NCBI RefSeq assembly: GCF_014529535.1
Contig: NW_023503584.1
Span: 1,030,190 to 1,094,189 of the forward strand
Source of the DNA: Bradysia coprophila
Taxonomy: Eukaryota; Arthropoda; Insecta; Diptera; Sciaridae
Reading direction: 5' to 3'
Length of the DNA: 64,000 nt
Of this stretch, positions 1 to 12,033 are shown in pieces. The position numbers and the translations under genes were made by a program. Every line of letters begins with the position of its first letter. Positions within the stretch are counted from its first letter, which is position 1. The notes beneath the pieces are model-generated. The model saw only the letters and a program-made list of their open reading frames with translations. It was not told where the DNA came from and searched no databases.

Positions 1-1554
1 TCGGCTAAAAATATTGTTTTTTGAACGTGAGAGACATTGAATTGACTTCCAGTGAATATTGAAAACGACTTTAAATTTATGCGCTGAATCGCTCCGAAAT
101 GTTAAGCAGTTCATTGTGCATTGCCATTGAAAATTCACTGTTCAATTAATGATAACGTAATCGCATCGTATTTATATTTATTACAATCGGTTATGCATAC
201 CCAGACAACCGGGCAATCAACATTCATTTTTGTAAACCCACAATTCAGTGCTTACAGTCACAATGTATGCAGTCTGATTTAAGATAACTATTGATTGATT
301 CCTGTGGGGATCAAAAAAAAACTTTCAGTGATAAAAATTCGTCCATTGGATGCGTGTGAGTTTCGTAATAACAACAAATCCACTAAATTATTCAAAGATG
401 TTCAGATGACCAAACGAAATACCGTAATTTACATGGTGCACAGTCACTAGTCAAACATTGCTCTTGATGATCAAAACTAATTATTTCAGTCAATTAGCTG
501 TGTAAAGACTCAACAACACGTATACGTATGTCATGAAGTAATAGTTTGTTTACATTGTTGAGGTGTTGTGTAGTGTAGGTCAATGATTTCGTGTTGGGTA
601 ATTTAAAGAGTAGCGATGACAATCGATTATCGACTGAATGAAATTTTGTCCAAATCGATTTTGTGTGTTATACACTAGCCACCAGGTAACTAAGTGTCTC
701 CAAAGTCGAATTCAAATTCTCACATTTTTTCAACGGTGCTCACGACAAGTTAGAGTTCTCGACAAATCTCAAGCAGACTATCATTTCCGATATAACCCAA
801 TCGATTGGTTTGTTGTTAACTGGTTTAACTCGAACGCGTACGCTCGCAAATCGGCACAATTTTATGTCGATTGATCCGTCGATGTTTCGCAAGAACTAAC
901 CACGACAACAATTTTTTTTAAATCGATTAAACAGCAAACGAGTTATTCATAACACACATTCAGTCACATTCCGTCTTTTTTAAAGGTACCAGTCATAAAA
1001 CATGCAACATTTTGCAATATGTTTTCCTACTAATTTGGTTTGGTAACAGATAATCAGATCAATGATCTTATGATGTGAGACATAGGCGACAATTGCTTCG
1101 ATTGATTACATGTTAACATGAAGCAAGAACTTATCATAGTACATTTGCATGTTGCTTTAAACCGTCATTTTGAATGCCAATTAGGTTCTGCAAATCTTGT
1201 AAATCTAAAGAGAATTTCGAAGTGAAAAGGAACTAAAATTTCTTTCTGTTCGTGTGATTGTAGACCTTCTGAAGTTAATCTAAGGCTATGCAAGGATTTT
1301 TTAGAAATTTGATTAAAAGATCTCTTGGAGTCAAATTCGTCCTACAAATACCATACTGTCTACGATTTGGGAGTTAAATCATTGCATTTCTTTAGAACCC
1401 AGTACGGTCTTGGCGCACTAGTCAAAACTAATCACTTTGACGCTAATCGTTTTTAATAGACCATTGCTGTACCCGCTCCTGATTTACATTTACTAGACAG
1501 TGCAGTCGTTTAAAATATGTCCTGCATGCACAGTGTAAATTCAAGTGTGGCACA
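1..1554. other. Intergenic, no gene seen
   Basis: AT-rich sequence with only short, composition-driven open frames (the longest is about 78 codons at 638-874, with no domain and no splice-supported continuation). I see no RNA gene or clear mobile-element ends here. Confidence 0.5.
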
Positions 1555-1922
1555 CAGGGCCTATTTTTGGAAATTTTTTCCGAAATTTCCAAAAAATTAC
1601 CAAAAACTTCCAAAAACTGCGAACCAAATTTTTCCACCATTTCGAACGGTTTTGGCAACTGCTGAATCAGCCTGGCGTTTTAACTGACTCTCGATTATTT
1701 CTTGACACTTTCAGGTTTCAAATGAAGACAAGTATGATTAATTTGAAAGATGAGAGCGTCAATAATCAAACATAAATCATTGAGAGCCGGCTAAAACATA
1801 AGGCTGAGCTCTGGAGTTGCAAAAACAGTTCGAAATTATGGAAAAATTCGGTTTTTGGACGTTCGCAGTTTTTGGAAATTTTTGGCAATTTTTCCAAAAA
1901 AAAATTCCAAAAATAGGCCCTG
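1555..1922. mobile_element. MITE, hAT-like, CAGGGCCTATTTTTGG ends
   Basis: The element is 368 bp and starts CAGGGCCTATTTTTGGAAA. It ends with the inverted copy, finishing in AAAAATAGGCCCTG. Flanks share GCACA (1550-1554 and 1923-1927), a probable partial target duplication. The interior has no coding capacity. A second copy of the family lies at 17771-18606, where an 8-bp near-identical duplication supports placement in the hAT superfamily. Confidence 0.75.
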
Positions 1923-3274
1923 GCACATCATGACTTTCTAAAACGAATTACCATTCATTACACTGTGTCATATGTTATCGACAAGGCCGACCAAAATTAA
2001 AAATGAGCTCTACCCAACGTCTTCTTGCTTAAGTAGCAAAATAAATGTTAAATGAAATGAAGTAAAAGATTTGATTTCACTTAAGATAAAATGAAGTAAT
2101 AGATTCAGTATCCTAATGATATGCTTCACAGCCGAGAAACAAATTAACTTGGAATGGGCGAAATCCTCTAAAATTTTTAGAGTTCCAAATGTCAGCACTT
2201 CTAAGGGATTCCGTTAAGATGAGTTCGAAGCCTTTGATATATTTTCCGAAAATCGACTTAAAATAAATAACAGACGTATTGTCACAGCGATTGCAGATTG
2301 CGTACAAGTAACGCACTTCAAGCAAAAGTGATCATAGTGCAGAAAGTACTCTATTTCATATGAAAATATTTTTACAGTGTTTTACAGCTGTGTGACACAC
2401 TGTCAAGTTTCAGTACCCTATTTAGAGTACCACCACAGCTCTGCTACTAGCATAAACATAAGAAATATTTGGAGGCTAATGCTATCTTAATAGGCGTTGC
2501 ATTTCTTTCGTAAAGACAGGACTCATGATTTGTTAGTGTGAATAAAAACGCACAACACATGCAATCGTACACGCTAGGCTATTTTGACGTTTATATAATG
2601 AGTGTTCGAGCTAGAAGCAGTGTTATGGTACCACTCATGCTTGAAGTGCCTTGGTACAAGGCAAAACGATATATAAAACAAAATTTTACCAAGGAAATCT
2701 TACAGATCTGCACTACATCTGTTGCCATTCAGAACAATCATTTTATCCATTCGGTGCTTAAAGCTCTTCAAGCGAATCAGCTGGAAATGGAAAACTTTCA
2801 CTGAATGAAATATAACAAAAAATACAAACAAACCGAAACGTCAACTCACTGTGTATGTATATGATATACTCTCATTCAATTTGACATAACAATTCCATTC
2901 ACACCACACTGATATACAAAACACAACACAGCCAACATTCTACCGTGTGATCTCAAGGCGACTCAAGTTGTACAATATTATTCAGTAAAAAGAGTCTTCT
3001 TCCTACATACCAATTCATCAATCGTCATAACATTAACTAGTTTCTGTGCTTTGGATTTGTGCGAGATTCATATTTAACAATCGATGTGCTTCTGAAAAGA
3101 GCATTTTTCTATAAAAACGAGTTGTCGTGCCGATATTGTTCTAAGATCCAGTGAATGAAATCATTGATTGTAATTGATGTGAAAGTTGTTTACATTTTTT
3201 TTACATAAGTCGAGTCGAGTCGTTGGTGTTTTTTTTCCGTTGGTTTTCGTGCAATAAACCGCAAAACATATAAA
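1923..3274. other. Upstream region of the ALDH gene with dispersed repeats
   Basis: No independent gene is supported. A dispersed repeat lies at about 2360-2445, continuing near 2625-2655. It reappears on the opposite strand at about 58690-58780, sharing the segment ACACTGTCAAGTTTCAGT and the segment CACTCATGCTTGAAGTG. The last few hundred bases before 3275 should contain the promoter and 5' UTR of the aldehyde dehydrogenase gene, but no TATA box or initiator can be fixed by eye. Confidence 0.4.
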
Positions 3275-6200
3275 ATGGTTATTGTTGGTACGTTCAATAA
3301 ATTACGAAAGAAAGACCAAATGTATATGTTCCATCGATAAAATATCGTTTGCCGAGAATATTGTGTCAATCGATATCGTTTAATAGAATAGATTTTAGCA
3401 AAATAATCGATAACGTTGATAAACTAATCCATATCGCAAGGCGATGTATACCTACATAAGATAAACTCTCTATCTCTATCCCCACGAATATTATTTCATA
3501 CTTGAATGGCATAACATACGTATACGTATACCACATAAACTATCTCCTCTATCCACCGTATATTATACTTATCTTACAAAACATTTTTATTCATCACATC
3601 GAAAACGAGTTTTTTTATTATTATTATTGTTATTAGTCCGCATCTCGTTGCGTTCGTGATATTCATATCTGGTTTAATATTTAATTGAAACGTAAACATT
3701 TCTTTCGAATTATCAATTATTATATTTTTTTGAAACAAAGAAATTATTTTCCATTTTTGCAGGAAACTTTGTGAATGGTAAAACAATGACCAACTACGAA
3801 GAGGTAAATTTTTTATTATTTTTTTTTAAATTTTAGTTTTCACTCTCTGTTTATTGATTTTATAATAATAATACCTCTGTGTGCTTTTCGTCAATGTGCT
3901 TCCACAAGCTACGATAAGAGTTCTTTGATAAGATGGTCTTACATAGCAATACTTTAACAAGATGAAGTAATAGATTACGCTTTTGAATCTATCAAAAAAC
4001 AAGTAAAAGATTTGTTAGTTTCACCAACCGATCGATATGATTACCGTCTCTGAAAGGTTTGAAACCGGTAAAACATATATTAAGTTCAGTGGCGTAGCTG
4101 CATGAGGGCTACAGTGAGCTTAGTTCACTCTGGAGACTCAAAAGAGATCACTCTGAAAAAATTGTATCTCTCTGCACAGACGTCAGAGCCGATTGAACAA
4201 TGCAAAAATTGCAATAAATTTTATGAAACTATGAATAGAGATCGTAATGGATAGGATTATCATTGGGCACATCAGGCCCCACTGGTTATTAGACACAGAT
4301 TAATGAATGGAAAATTACTCTAGACGAACGTTGAACATTCAAGAATATTTTACAGTTTTTTCCAAGTCGATATTTACTTTGGTTTCGAAAGCCAAAGGTA
4401 CATAATGGCATCGTTTGCGAAGATTTTAGAATCAATATTGCATAAAGGTCCAGGTTCGGACCACCCCCTAGAGGCTTCGACAAAAATTATATGTGAATAG
4501 CGTGAACAGTGTCACACCCTTGGTTCGGACTGTTCTCATGATCATCCGGGCGATGCCCAAAGAGCTTTTACCTTTTTGTTTGGATTAAGGGAAATAAAGG
4601 ACTTTTAAAAAAAAAATCCTCATGTAACGCTCGAAGACCTTTTTTGAGACAGCCGGCAAAATTAGCAGATCAATGCCACACTGGGAATTAATTACAAAAC
4701 CTCATCAACTCAAAAATCAAAAAAACATGTGCGATGCAGTCGGCGACTTTGAAATAAGTGACGCATGTCGTTTCAGCTGTTTTTCATACAAACAAATATG
4801 TTTTTACGTTTTTAAACGGTTTTACCACTACCATGCACATGCATGTACATTGTTCACTCGTATCAACAATTATTAGCACATGTCGTCTATGAGTGAATCA
4901 GCTGAAAAACAGCTGAAACAAAATTCATCACTTATTTCAAAGTCGCCGACTGTACTTCAATTCACTACTATTTTCCTCAAAGAAATTCAGACGAGCTCAG
5001 GTCACACTGAAAATAAGTAGCTACGGCCCTGATGAAGTCAAAGTTCACGGTGGTGCTTCATTAAAATATTTTCGTTTCATTTATTTGGTTTAAGTGGATG
5101 GGTTGCGTAAATGTTTAAATTGCTAAAACATACGCACAGCTGTGTCAGCGGCTTCATTGTTTTTGAGTTAGTAAATCTGTTAAAATTTTCGTTTTCACAC
5201 CGGTCGGTATTTGTTGCCTACATAAGTTTCAATAAAAACTGGCAACATGTTAGAAACGTACACACAAGAGCTTGTAATTTTAATACAAAAATTTCAAATA
5301 CTTTTCCGTCTCACTCGCTAAATATTTTTTTAAAGAGCTTTTTAAAATATGATTGAAATAGAAGTTCGTTGTTTTGTAGTGGTGCACAAAGGTACCAATC
5401 AAAGTGCAAAGTTTAAATATGAAAATCGGCTGGTGTTGGATATTATAAACTGTTATCGTTAGATAGCAAAGGCCTGAGCGAAAAATCATTATGAAATTCA
5501 GATAAGTTAGCGATAGACTACGGACAATGTGTGATTGAATGGTTGAAGTAGATTTACAGTTCACATGCATCATTGAAATTTGATTGAGAAAATATTATAA
5601 GAGGCTTTCAAACTGAACCGAACACAGCCGTTCGAACCTGAAGACAAGAAGTGAATACATTTGAGGGATTCTTTTGAAAAACAGCCGACCGAAATCGGAC
5701 GCATTTTCCAGTGGACTTTTTTATATGTGCCTAGAAAGGACTTCGACCCTAGAACCCAAAACCACTTTCAAAAAAATTCTTCGAAGCTTTTGTGACTGGT
5801 GATCAAAAACCGAAAACTTCCACTTTTCTTACCAAAACTTCTCCTGGTACACGAGCCGTACATGGTCTTGTGGGGTGTCATTAGAAAAGTAATCACATGT
5901 ACTATTGAGCCGAATAGAGACTCATTGGTTTTAAAATTAATCCACACTGAAATATGAGCAGTTGAAGTTTTCAACCGAAAACTTGCACTTTTCTTACCAA
6001 TATTTCTCCAGTTACACGAGCCGTACATGGTGGTGTGGGGTATCATTTGAAAGGTAATTTTATGTGCTTTTGGGCCAAAAAGGGTCTTATGGGGTTTGGA
6101 TGCATATGCGATGAAATATAAGAAGTTGAAATGTTTAAGTGCCCATAAACGTTTTCAAAAGAATTCCTCTTTTTCTTCATGAGGGGTTTCTTTCTAGGAA

Positions 6201-9200
6201 AAGTCGAAACTATCTTTCTCAAGGATTTCAGGAACAGACATTACTCCTTTCTTTCTGATTAAACTGATCCCGAACCATTTTTCGACGATTCTTACCTCGT
6301 CCTTATCGTTTACTGTAATATGTGAACAGGAAAGCCCAATAATCTTACTTTCGCAACGTTCAGAAAATATAAGAAAAGTGATTGGTGAAGTCGAATCAGC
6401 TGCTTTGGTGAAGCACTAAAAGATACTTTCATTACTGCTTTGCACACGTAAAAAATCCCACTTTCGTATCTAAGCTGTTCTTCTTGGTTTCTCGGATTTT
6501 CCTCAGTTTCTATTTGAAATAGCATACGAACTGAGAGGAAACGGCAGTAACAGTTTAGACACGAAAGTGGGATTTTGTACGTGTGCAAAGTAGTATTACA
6601 CGCCATCATGAGAAACGTTGAGTTGAGTTCGGAAAAGACAGAGCAATTATTCTAACTTGTACTGTTATTAGAATTTGATATTGTCTCCGCTTGGCTTACA
6701 AACATCAACTGCTCGTAAAAGCATCATGCTATGAAAATTTCAAAAATCAAACTTTTGAGGCTGATGAATGCCCATTACTGTTACGCTTTACATCATTTTA
6801 AATTAAAGAAAAAAAAAGTTTGGAATTGAAATTGACATTGAGAATTATGTTGTGATTGTTTGATGCAAATTTAATCGACCGTTGAATATTCATCAAGTTC
6901 GTATAATGGTCGAATTTTGCATTTTTTTAAAGCGATGGGAAAAATTACTTTCGGTAATGTCAATACCGGCCGTTTTGAACAAAAAAAATAATGAGTTTCA
7001 GTCTGAGTTTCATTTGCATGTCAGACGTTTAAAGAAATTCATTTACATTCTATCAAATAGACGTTATAATATGGGAGATACGATTGAGTCGTGGGTTATT
7101 CCATATAGTACATGGAATCCAAACAAATGTTAAAAGCACAGAGACTAGGCATGGGTATTGAGACATTAAATAGATGACTTAACTAACAAGCAATCCCATC
7201 TTAAACATTACACATCGTACAGTTACTAAGGTTCATATCCTTCTTATTCATCAGATAGTTCAAACTGCGAGAGCAGCATTTGCCACAGGGAAAACACGCA
7301 ATGTAGAGTTCAGGTAATTCAATACTAGTGGAGAATACATAAATTGCATAACGCAAGTGGGCAGTCGGGGATCTACAAATCAACGTTATATGATTTATGA
7401 ACCTCTTCCACTCATTGCCAAATTTCGAATAATTTTCAATTTCAACAAAAAAATATCCAGAGAACGGCAGCTCAAGCAGCTGATGCGTATGTACGAGGAG
7501 AACACCACTGAAATGTGTGACGCCTTGGCATCCGACTTAAGGAAACACAAACAGGAAGCCATTGTCTTAGAAGTGGAATTTTTGAAAAATGATCTTCGAC
7601 ACACACTTATGAGCCTGCGAGAGTGGTGTAAACCAGAAGAGGTAAAGACATACAATGCTCGCAAACTCTGAACATTGAATCTTAAAATCACTTTCCGTCA
7701 CTTATTAGCCAGAAAAATCGTTTGTTAACCTAATGGACAAAGTACGGATCTACAAAGATCCCTATGGTGTTGCTCTTGTCATGGGCGCTTGGAATTATCC
7801 GATGCAATTGACCTTGCTACCGGTCGGTGCAGCTATTGCAGCTGGTAATTGTGTTATAGTAAAGCCGAGTGAAGTTGCGCCAGCCACTGCTAAGTTTATA
7901 GCTGAAACCTTGCCAAAGTATATTGATAATGTGAGTCACAGTCGGTTAGGACGTCGAATGTCCAACAGCTAATAATAATTTGTGATTCGATGCAGGAATG
8001 TTACCAAGTCGTCCTCGGCGGAATACCGGAAACAACTGAACTGCTCAAGCAGCGTTTCGACTATATTTTCTACACTGGATCAACACGAGTCGGACAAATC
8101 ATACATCAGGCTGCCAATAAATACTTAACTCCAGTCACGTTAGAATTAGGCGGTAAAAGGTTAGGATTGGATTAGGATGATGTCGAGCCAATTGTATCAA
8201 CAAATTTTTGAATTTTCAGTCCTTGCTACATTGATAACACAGCCGACATTTCAATTACGACAAAAAGAGTTTTGTGGGGTAAACTTGTTAATGTCGGTCA
8301 AACGTGCATCGCACCCGATTACATTTTGTGCACCAAAGAAGTGCAGACGAAATTCGTTGAAGAAGCCAAGAAAGTGCTGGACGAATGGTATGGCAAGAAT
8401 CCACAAGAAAGTCCCGATTTGTGTCGAATTGTGAATCAAACCAATTTCCAGTGAGTTGAACTTTGAGAATTAAGGCTGATGTAGACGTGAGAGTTGTCTC
8501 AAAATTGTTTTCCCCGGTTCTCACGTCCGTTGGTGGTAGTGTCAAGATCTTAATTAAAAATGGTTTTCAGTCGCTTAACAACCCTTCTAAAGTCTGGAAA
8601 TGTCGCGATTGGTGGAAGGAGTGATGTTCAAGACCTGTACATCGAACCAACCATTCTAATTGATGTCAAACCAACCGATCCGGTTATGCAAGAGGAAATA
8701 TTTGGACCAATTTTACCCATTGTTAACATTGACAATGCCTACGACGCTATCAAATTCATAAACTCCAGGTACCATTCCTAAAATAGTTTTCTTCTCGTTT
8801 TACATCTATATGTTAGCTTTTCAACCATAAGCGAGCGCATTTTGTTTTCTGCATTTGAATTCACATTCTCATTAAATTCGAAATCGAAATCCAAAATTTT
8901 CATTCAGAGACACAGCACTTGTCATGTACATTTTCACATTGGATAATCAAGTACAAGACCTGTTCATTAATGCAACACAAGCCGGCAGTATGTGTATGAA
9001 CGACACGATAATGCAGTACGCTGGTAAGAATTTGAATATGGGACCGGTAGTGCCGTAGTTTCGGGATTTCTTAGTTTTTCCTCTTTGGTTCTTAATTCTT
9101 TTTGGTGTGACCTTTCTAGTTTTACGAGTTTTCGGTGCCTCTCTATACCTAATCTGATTGAATTAACAAAATGAATCTTAGTTCGAATTTTACTAATTTT

Positions 9201-11823
9201 TTGCTTTAAATTTACTAATTGACTGAATTGCTGAGACCCCGCGATGGTTGAATGTACCGCAAAATTTTCGGACTAACAAATCGAATGCCAGTAAGTGGGA
9301 AGAAAAAGAGTCGTAAACTAACTTAAATGGATGGAGGTGAATTGACCTAATACCTAAATCGTTGAACTAAATTAAGAAATCTAATTCAGTGGCAGCAATT
9401 CAATTAAAATGTTTTGTCGAATGAATCAATAAGATTTTCCGCGCATATCTTGGTTACAGTCAGAGGAAGTGAAATTTCAGCATGTATTTGTGTCATCTGT
9501 TTGTACGTCTTTACACGGTTTCATCAATAACACGCACGTGCGTGCTGCAGCTTCAACTGTATAAACAGTTTTGATTGTATGTGTGGATCAACTGAAAAAC
9601 AGCTGAAGTAAATTCATGCTTAAATTTCACTGCCTCTTACTGTACTATCCTTACGAAAGTAAAGATTTTGTCAATTGAAAGATGAACCAATGTAATTCAC
9701 TCAAGTCTTTAAATAGCCTGAAGTTGGAAGATTTATTTGTAGATAAGAACTCTTCTCCTAATTGGTGTTAGTGCAGCGAGTGGTACAATTTTTTATCGAT
9801 TCACTTAATGCTTGGAACGGGTTCAGTCTGACCGGAACCCGAACCAGATATAGACCCGAACCTGATTTTGACCGACCCGAACCTGAACTAAGATTTCCAG
9901 TTCGACCCGAACTTGGTCTGCACCTGAAATTTTCGATTTCGGGCTCAAACTGAACCGGACCCGAAACTCAATTGACTCAACCCGAACTGAAATTTTGCTT
10001 CCAGGGTTGACCCGCAATTTTTCGTGAAAATTTGTAATTTCTGGTGTAAAATTTTCAGGTTGCCCAAACCCGATTCAACCTGAAAATTTCAGGTTGAGTT
10101 CAGGTTCGGGTCAAATGCGAAAGTAAAAGTTCAAGTTCGGTTCGAATCTGAAATTTTAGAATGAAATCCCAGAGTTAAATTGACTTTGTTGGCAGTTGCC
10201 CAATACTTGTATAATATCTAGACCGTAGGGTGATTCTCCTCTGCCATACAAACGAATTTAAAAAATTTAAACGAAGCGAGTAAGTACGCACATTGTCTCG
10301 CACATTGCACAATCTCTTCAAAAATCATGAACACTGAAGCATTACGCATTTGTAAATCGTCTAAATCGTTCATGCAATAAATTTGAATGTTTCACCCACA
10401 TGCATCCATGTGTGAGTCAAAATCCACTTCATTTATCAGATTTGTGCCATTTTCAACCAGATCAATTTGCTAAACAAAAATTGTTGTTTTCAATACATAT
10501 AGGGAGAAACCTCTTGCTCTGTATATATTCAGCAAGAAAGTTGACGATAGAGACACCATTTTGAATAATACATCTTGTGGTGGAATCTCTGTGAACGATA
10601 TTGGTGTGCATTTAGCAGGTAGTTTGTTGTTTATAATTTGAATTTTAATGTGGATACAACAATTAGCATTTACCTACTGGACAAATCGAATGGAAAAGTT
10701 TTTTTTTATTTTTGGAATTATTTTAACCTTTCGCGGACAGGGTAATGTTTAACATCGTGTCTACTACTTCTTTTGATCAAGAAGTTGAAGTGAAATCTTG
10801 TACTTCATTTCTGTTAGCAAGCATTGTGCTCGCAATGATCAGACTTTAATTCTATCGTCGCCACCAATAAATAGTATAAATATCCGTCCGTGAAAGGTTA
10901 ATTATGTTTTTCTTAACTATACTATGCTTTACGCTAAAATGTGTGATACCTAAACCTACCGCGGATTTTTCAGGTTTTTTTTTGATCGATTTGGTAGCAA
11001 GAGTTCGAAATAGCGGATGAACTCTCGGATATAATGCTCGACATTAACCATGTTGTGTTATGTTGTCGACCCTCTACGGATTTATAATTTTGATCAAATG
11101 GAAGTAGTAGTAGTAGAAAACAACGAAGATTTTTAGAGGTAGATGACGAATCTAGTGAGACATAAATCGAACTCTTGTTCCCAAATTACCTGAACAATTT
11201 GCGATATCATTCAAAATTGACCGCAGTCAACGATCAATCGAAAATGATTCTCCTGCTGGCATTAACCCTCAAACAATTTCACCGAAAATCATTGACTAAG
11301 AAATTGCATTCCATAGTTGACTCGCTACCGTTCGGAGGTGTTGGCAACAGTGGAATAGGCGCCTATCACGGAAAATATTCCTTCGATTCGTTTACCCATA
11401 AGAAATCCTGTTTGATAAAGAGTTTCAATTCGCTGGGAGAGAATTTGGCATCGTAAGTTGTAACATTTTGAGAGAAGAAATCTGGAGGCACGGACTAATA
11501 TGAAATATCGACTTTTCCTGTTAGATCACGGTATCCACCGTATTCGGAAAAGAAGACCAACTTGCTGACACTGCTGTTGAAGAAACGCAGCGGCCTGCCG
11601 ACGAAATATTTGTCGTACATTCTGTTCTTTGGATTGGGTGTGGGCACCACCTTTTTGATCAACGCTTTGACCAAGGTAATTTAATCGAGACATTTTCGTT
11701 TTTTTTTTATTTATTTTCAAAATTCATGGAACTCACTTTCGTTTCTGTTAATGTTTTTTTTGGCCATTCTGTTTTCCTTTTATCACTTTTGACCTTACTA
11801 ACTCACAGAGGAACATGTTTTAG
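3275..11823 (+). CDS. Aldh-III: Fatty aldehyde dehydrogenase, class 3 ALDH (membrane-anchored)
   Basis: NAD(P)-dependent oxidation of long-chain aldehydes to acids; family members sit on the ER or other membranes. Modelled exons: 3275-3287, 3763-3803, 7255-7313, 7461-7641, 7709-7930, 7996-8159, 8220-8450, 8571-8768, then 8908-9023 OR 10503-10618, then 11317-11452, 11525-11675, 11809-11823. All phases agree and give 508 residues (human FALDH is 485). Visible landmarks are GAWNYP (Asn127), LELGGK (Glu222, general base), GQTC (nucleophile Cys256), EEIFGPI, and [12 protein letters not shown] hydrophobic tail ([18 protein letters not shown], about residues 480-500) is the membrane anchor. Translation could start at 3275 or at the in-frame ATG at 3786. 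Reading past 11675 instead of splicing would replace the last residues RNMF with VI. A polyadenylation signal AATAAA lies at 12028-12033. Introns are inflated by MITEs. Confidence 0.93.
4737..4952. mobile_element. TA-MITE, CAGTCGGCGACT family, copy 1
   Basis: Starts CAGTCGGCGACTTTGAAATA and ends with the inverted copy ...AAAGTCGCCGACTG. The right flank is TA; the left is TG, probably a mutated TA, as expected for Tc1/mariner-type insertion. The inner arms carry TTTCAGCTGTTTTTC and its complement. Non-coding. Other copies are at 9457-9642, 12142-12296, 39836-40050 and 56782-57011. Confidence 0.85.
5805..6110. repeat. Two-copy tandem duplication, about 175 bp unit
   Basis: Two adjacent diverged copies share AACCGAAAACTT(C/G)CACTTTTCTTACCAA and ACACGAGCCGTACATGGT, followed by a GTGTCATT/GTATCATT segment. 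A more diverged relative lies near 17015-17110 (GAAAACCTGTCATTTTCTTT, GTGTCGGGTGTCATTGG), so this is a dispersed family rather than a private duplication. Confidence 0.7.
6428..6600. mobile_element. Small terminal-inverted-repeat MITE
   Basis: Left arm TTTGCACACGTAAAAAATCC and right arm GGATTTTGTACGTGTGCAAA are near-perfect complements, extending inward to CCCACTTTCGT / ACGAAAGTGGG. The element spans about 170 bp with no coding content and lies in ALDH intron 2. Confidence 0.75.
8908..9023 (+). CDS. Aldh-III: ALDH alternative exon 8a (mutually exclusive with 8b)
   Basis: A 116-nt exon between a CAG acceptor and a GTAAGA donor. It enters in phase 2 and leaves in phase 1, exactly like exon 8b. 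The spliced peptide starts [11 protein letters not shown] and contains [14 protein letters not shown], which aligns with the segment between the EEIFGPI block and the SLPFGGVG block of class 3 ALDHs. It is less canonical than 8b: the usual SGG of this segment reads AGS. Including both exons would shift the frame, because 116 is not a multiple of 3, so the two must be alternatives. Confidence 0.85.
9457..9642. mobile_element. TA-MITE, CAGTC family, diverged copy 2
   Basis: Flanked by TA on both sides (9455-9456 and 9643-9644). It starts CAGTCAGAGGAAGTGAAATT and ends with the inverted form ...CACTGCCTCTTACTG. It shares the inner AACAGCTGAAG and GTACGTCTTTACACGGTTT segments with the other copies. 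It sits in the intron between ALDH exons 8a and 8b. Confidence 0.8.
9820..10160. repeat. Degenerate minisatellite, GACCCGAACCTGAA-like
   Basis: An irregular run of short units resembling GACCCGAACCTGAA and its relatives lies inside the intron between ALDH exons 8a and 8b. Open frames reading through it on both strands (rich in Arg-Pro-Glu or Arg-Val) are products of the repeat, not genes. Confidence 0.75.
10503..10618 (+). CDS. Aldh-III: ALDH alternative exon 8b (canonical type)
   Basis: A second 116-nt exon with the same entry and exit phase as 8a, between a TAG acceptor and a GTAGTT donor. It encodes [13 protein letters not shown] followed by a segment ending [16 protein letters not shown], very close to the usual class 3 ALDH pattern (REKPLALY...SGG...ND). 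It lies about 1.5 kb downstream of 8a; a TA-MITE and a minisatellite separate the two. Confidence 0.9.
10727..10897. mobile_element. piggyBac-like MITE (TTAA target)
   Basis: Exact TTAA on both sides (10723-10726 and 10898-10901). The ends are inverted: CCTTTCGCGGAC on the left and GTCCGTGAAAGG on the right. It contains the phrase ATCTTGTACTTCATT that recurs across the window. It lies in the intron between exon 8b and the next common ALDH exon. Confidence 0.8.
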
Positions 11824-12033
11824 CGCAAACGTTGGTCGTGGAATTAATTCGCGTTAAACTTTGATGTGAAATTTTTCTTCTTCTGTGTATTACGCTACAA
11901 TGACTTCATTGTTGAACGAACCAACGTATAATCATTTTTGTTGAAACTATAATTCGCACAATCTTTTGTTTTTATGTAATTTCTATATAAATCGTCAGCC
12001 AAGAAGTAAAAATAAAAATTTGTTTGAAATAAA

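Larger units (their letters stand above)
3804..7254. other. Large ALDH intron filled with repeats
   Basis: A 3.45-kb intron between the MTNYEE exon and the IVQTAR exon. It contains a TA-flanked MITE (4737-4952), a tandem duplication (about 5805-6100) and a small terminal-inverted-repeat element (6428-6600). Open frames inside it (for example 6882-7133) show no domain. Confidence 0.75.

Noticed and set aside
2538-2804. Open frame of 88 codons upstream of ALDH
   Set aside because: Overlaps a dispersed repeat, has no domain and no splice link to the ALDH gene.
9762-10017. Open frames on both strands rich in RPEP or RVRV
   Set aside because: Direct products of the GACCCGAACC minisatellite within an ALDH intron.
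11175-11316. In-frame extension upstream of the common ALDH exon ([12 protein letters not shown]...)
   Set aside because: It is intron sequence that happens to be open; a TAG acceptor at 11316 and phase continuity with exon 8a/8b define the exon start.
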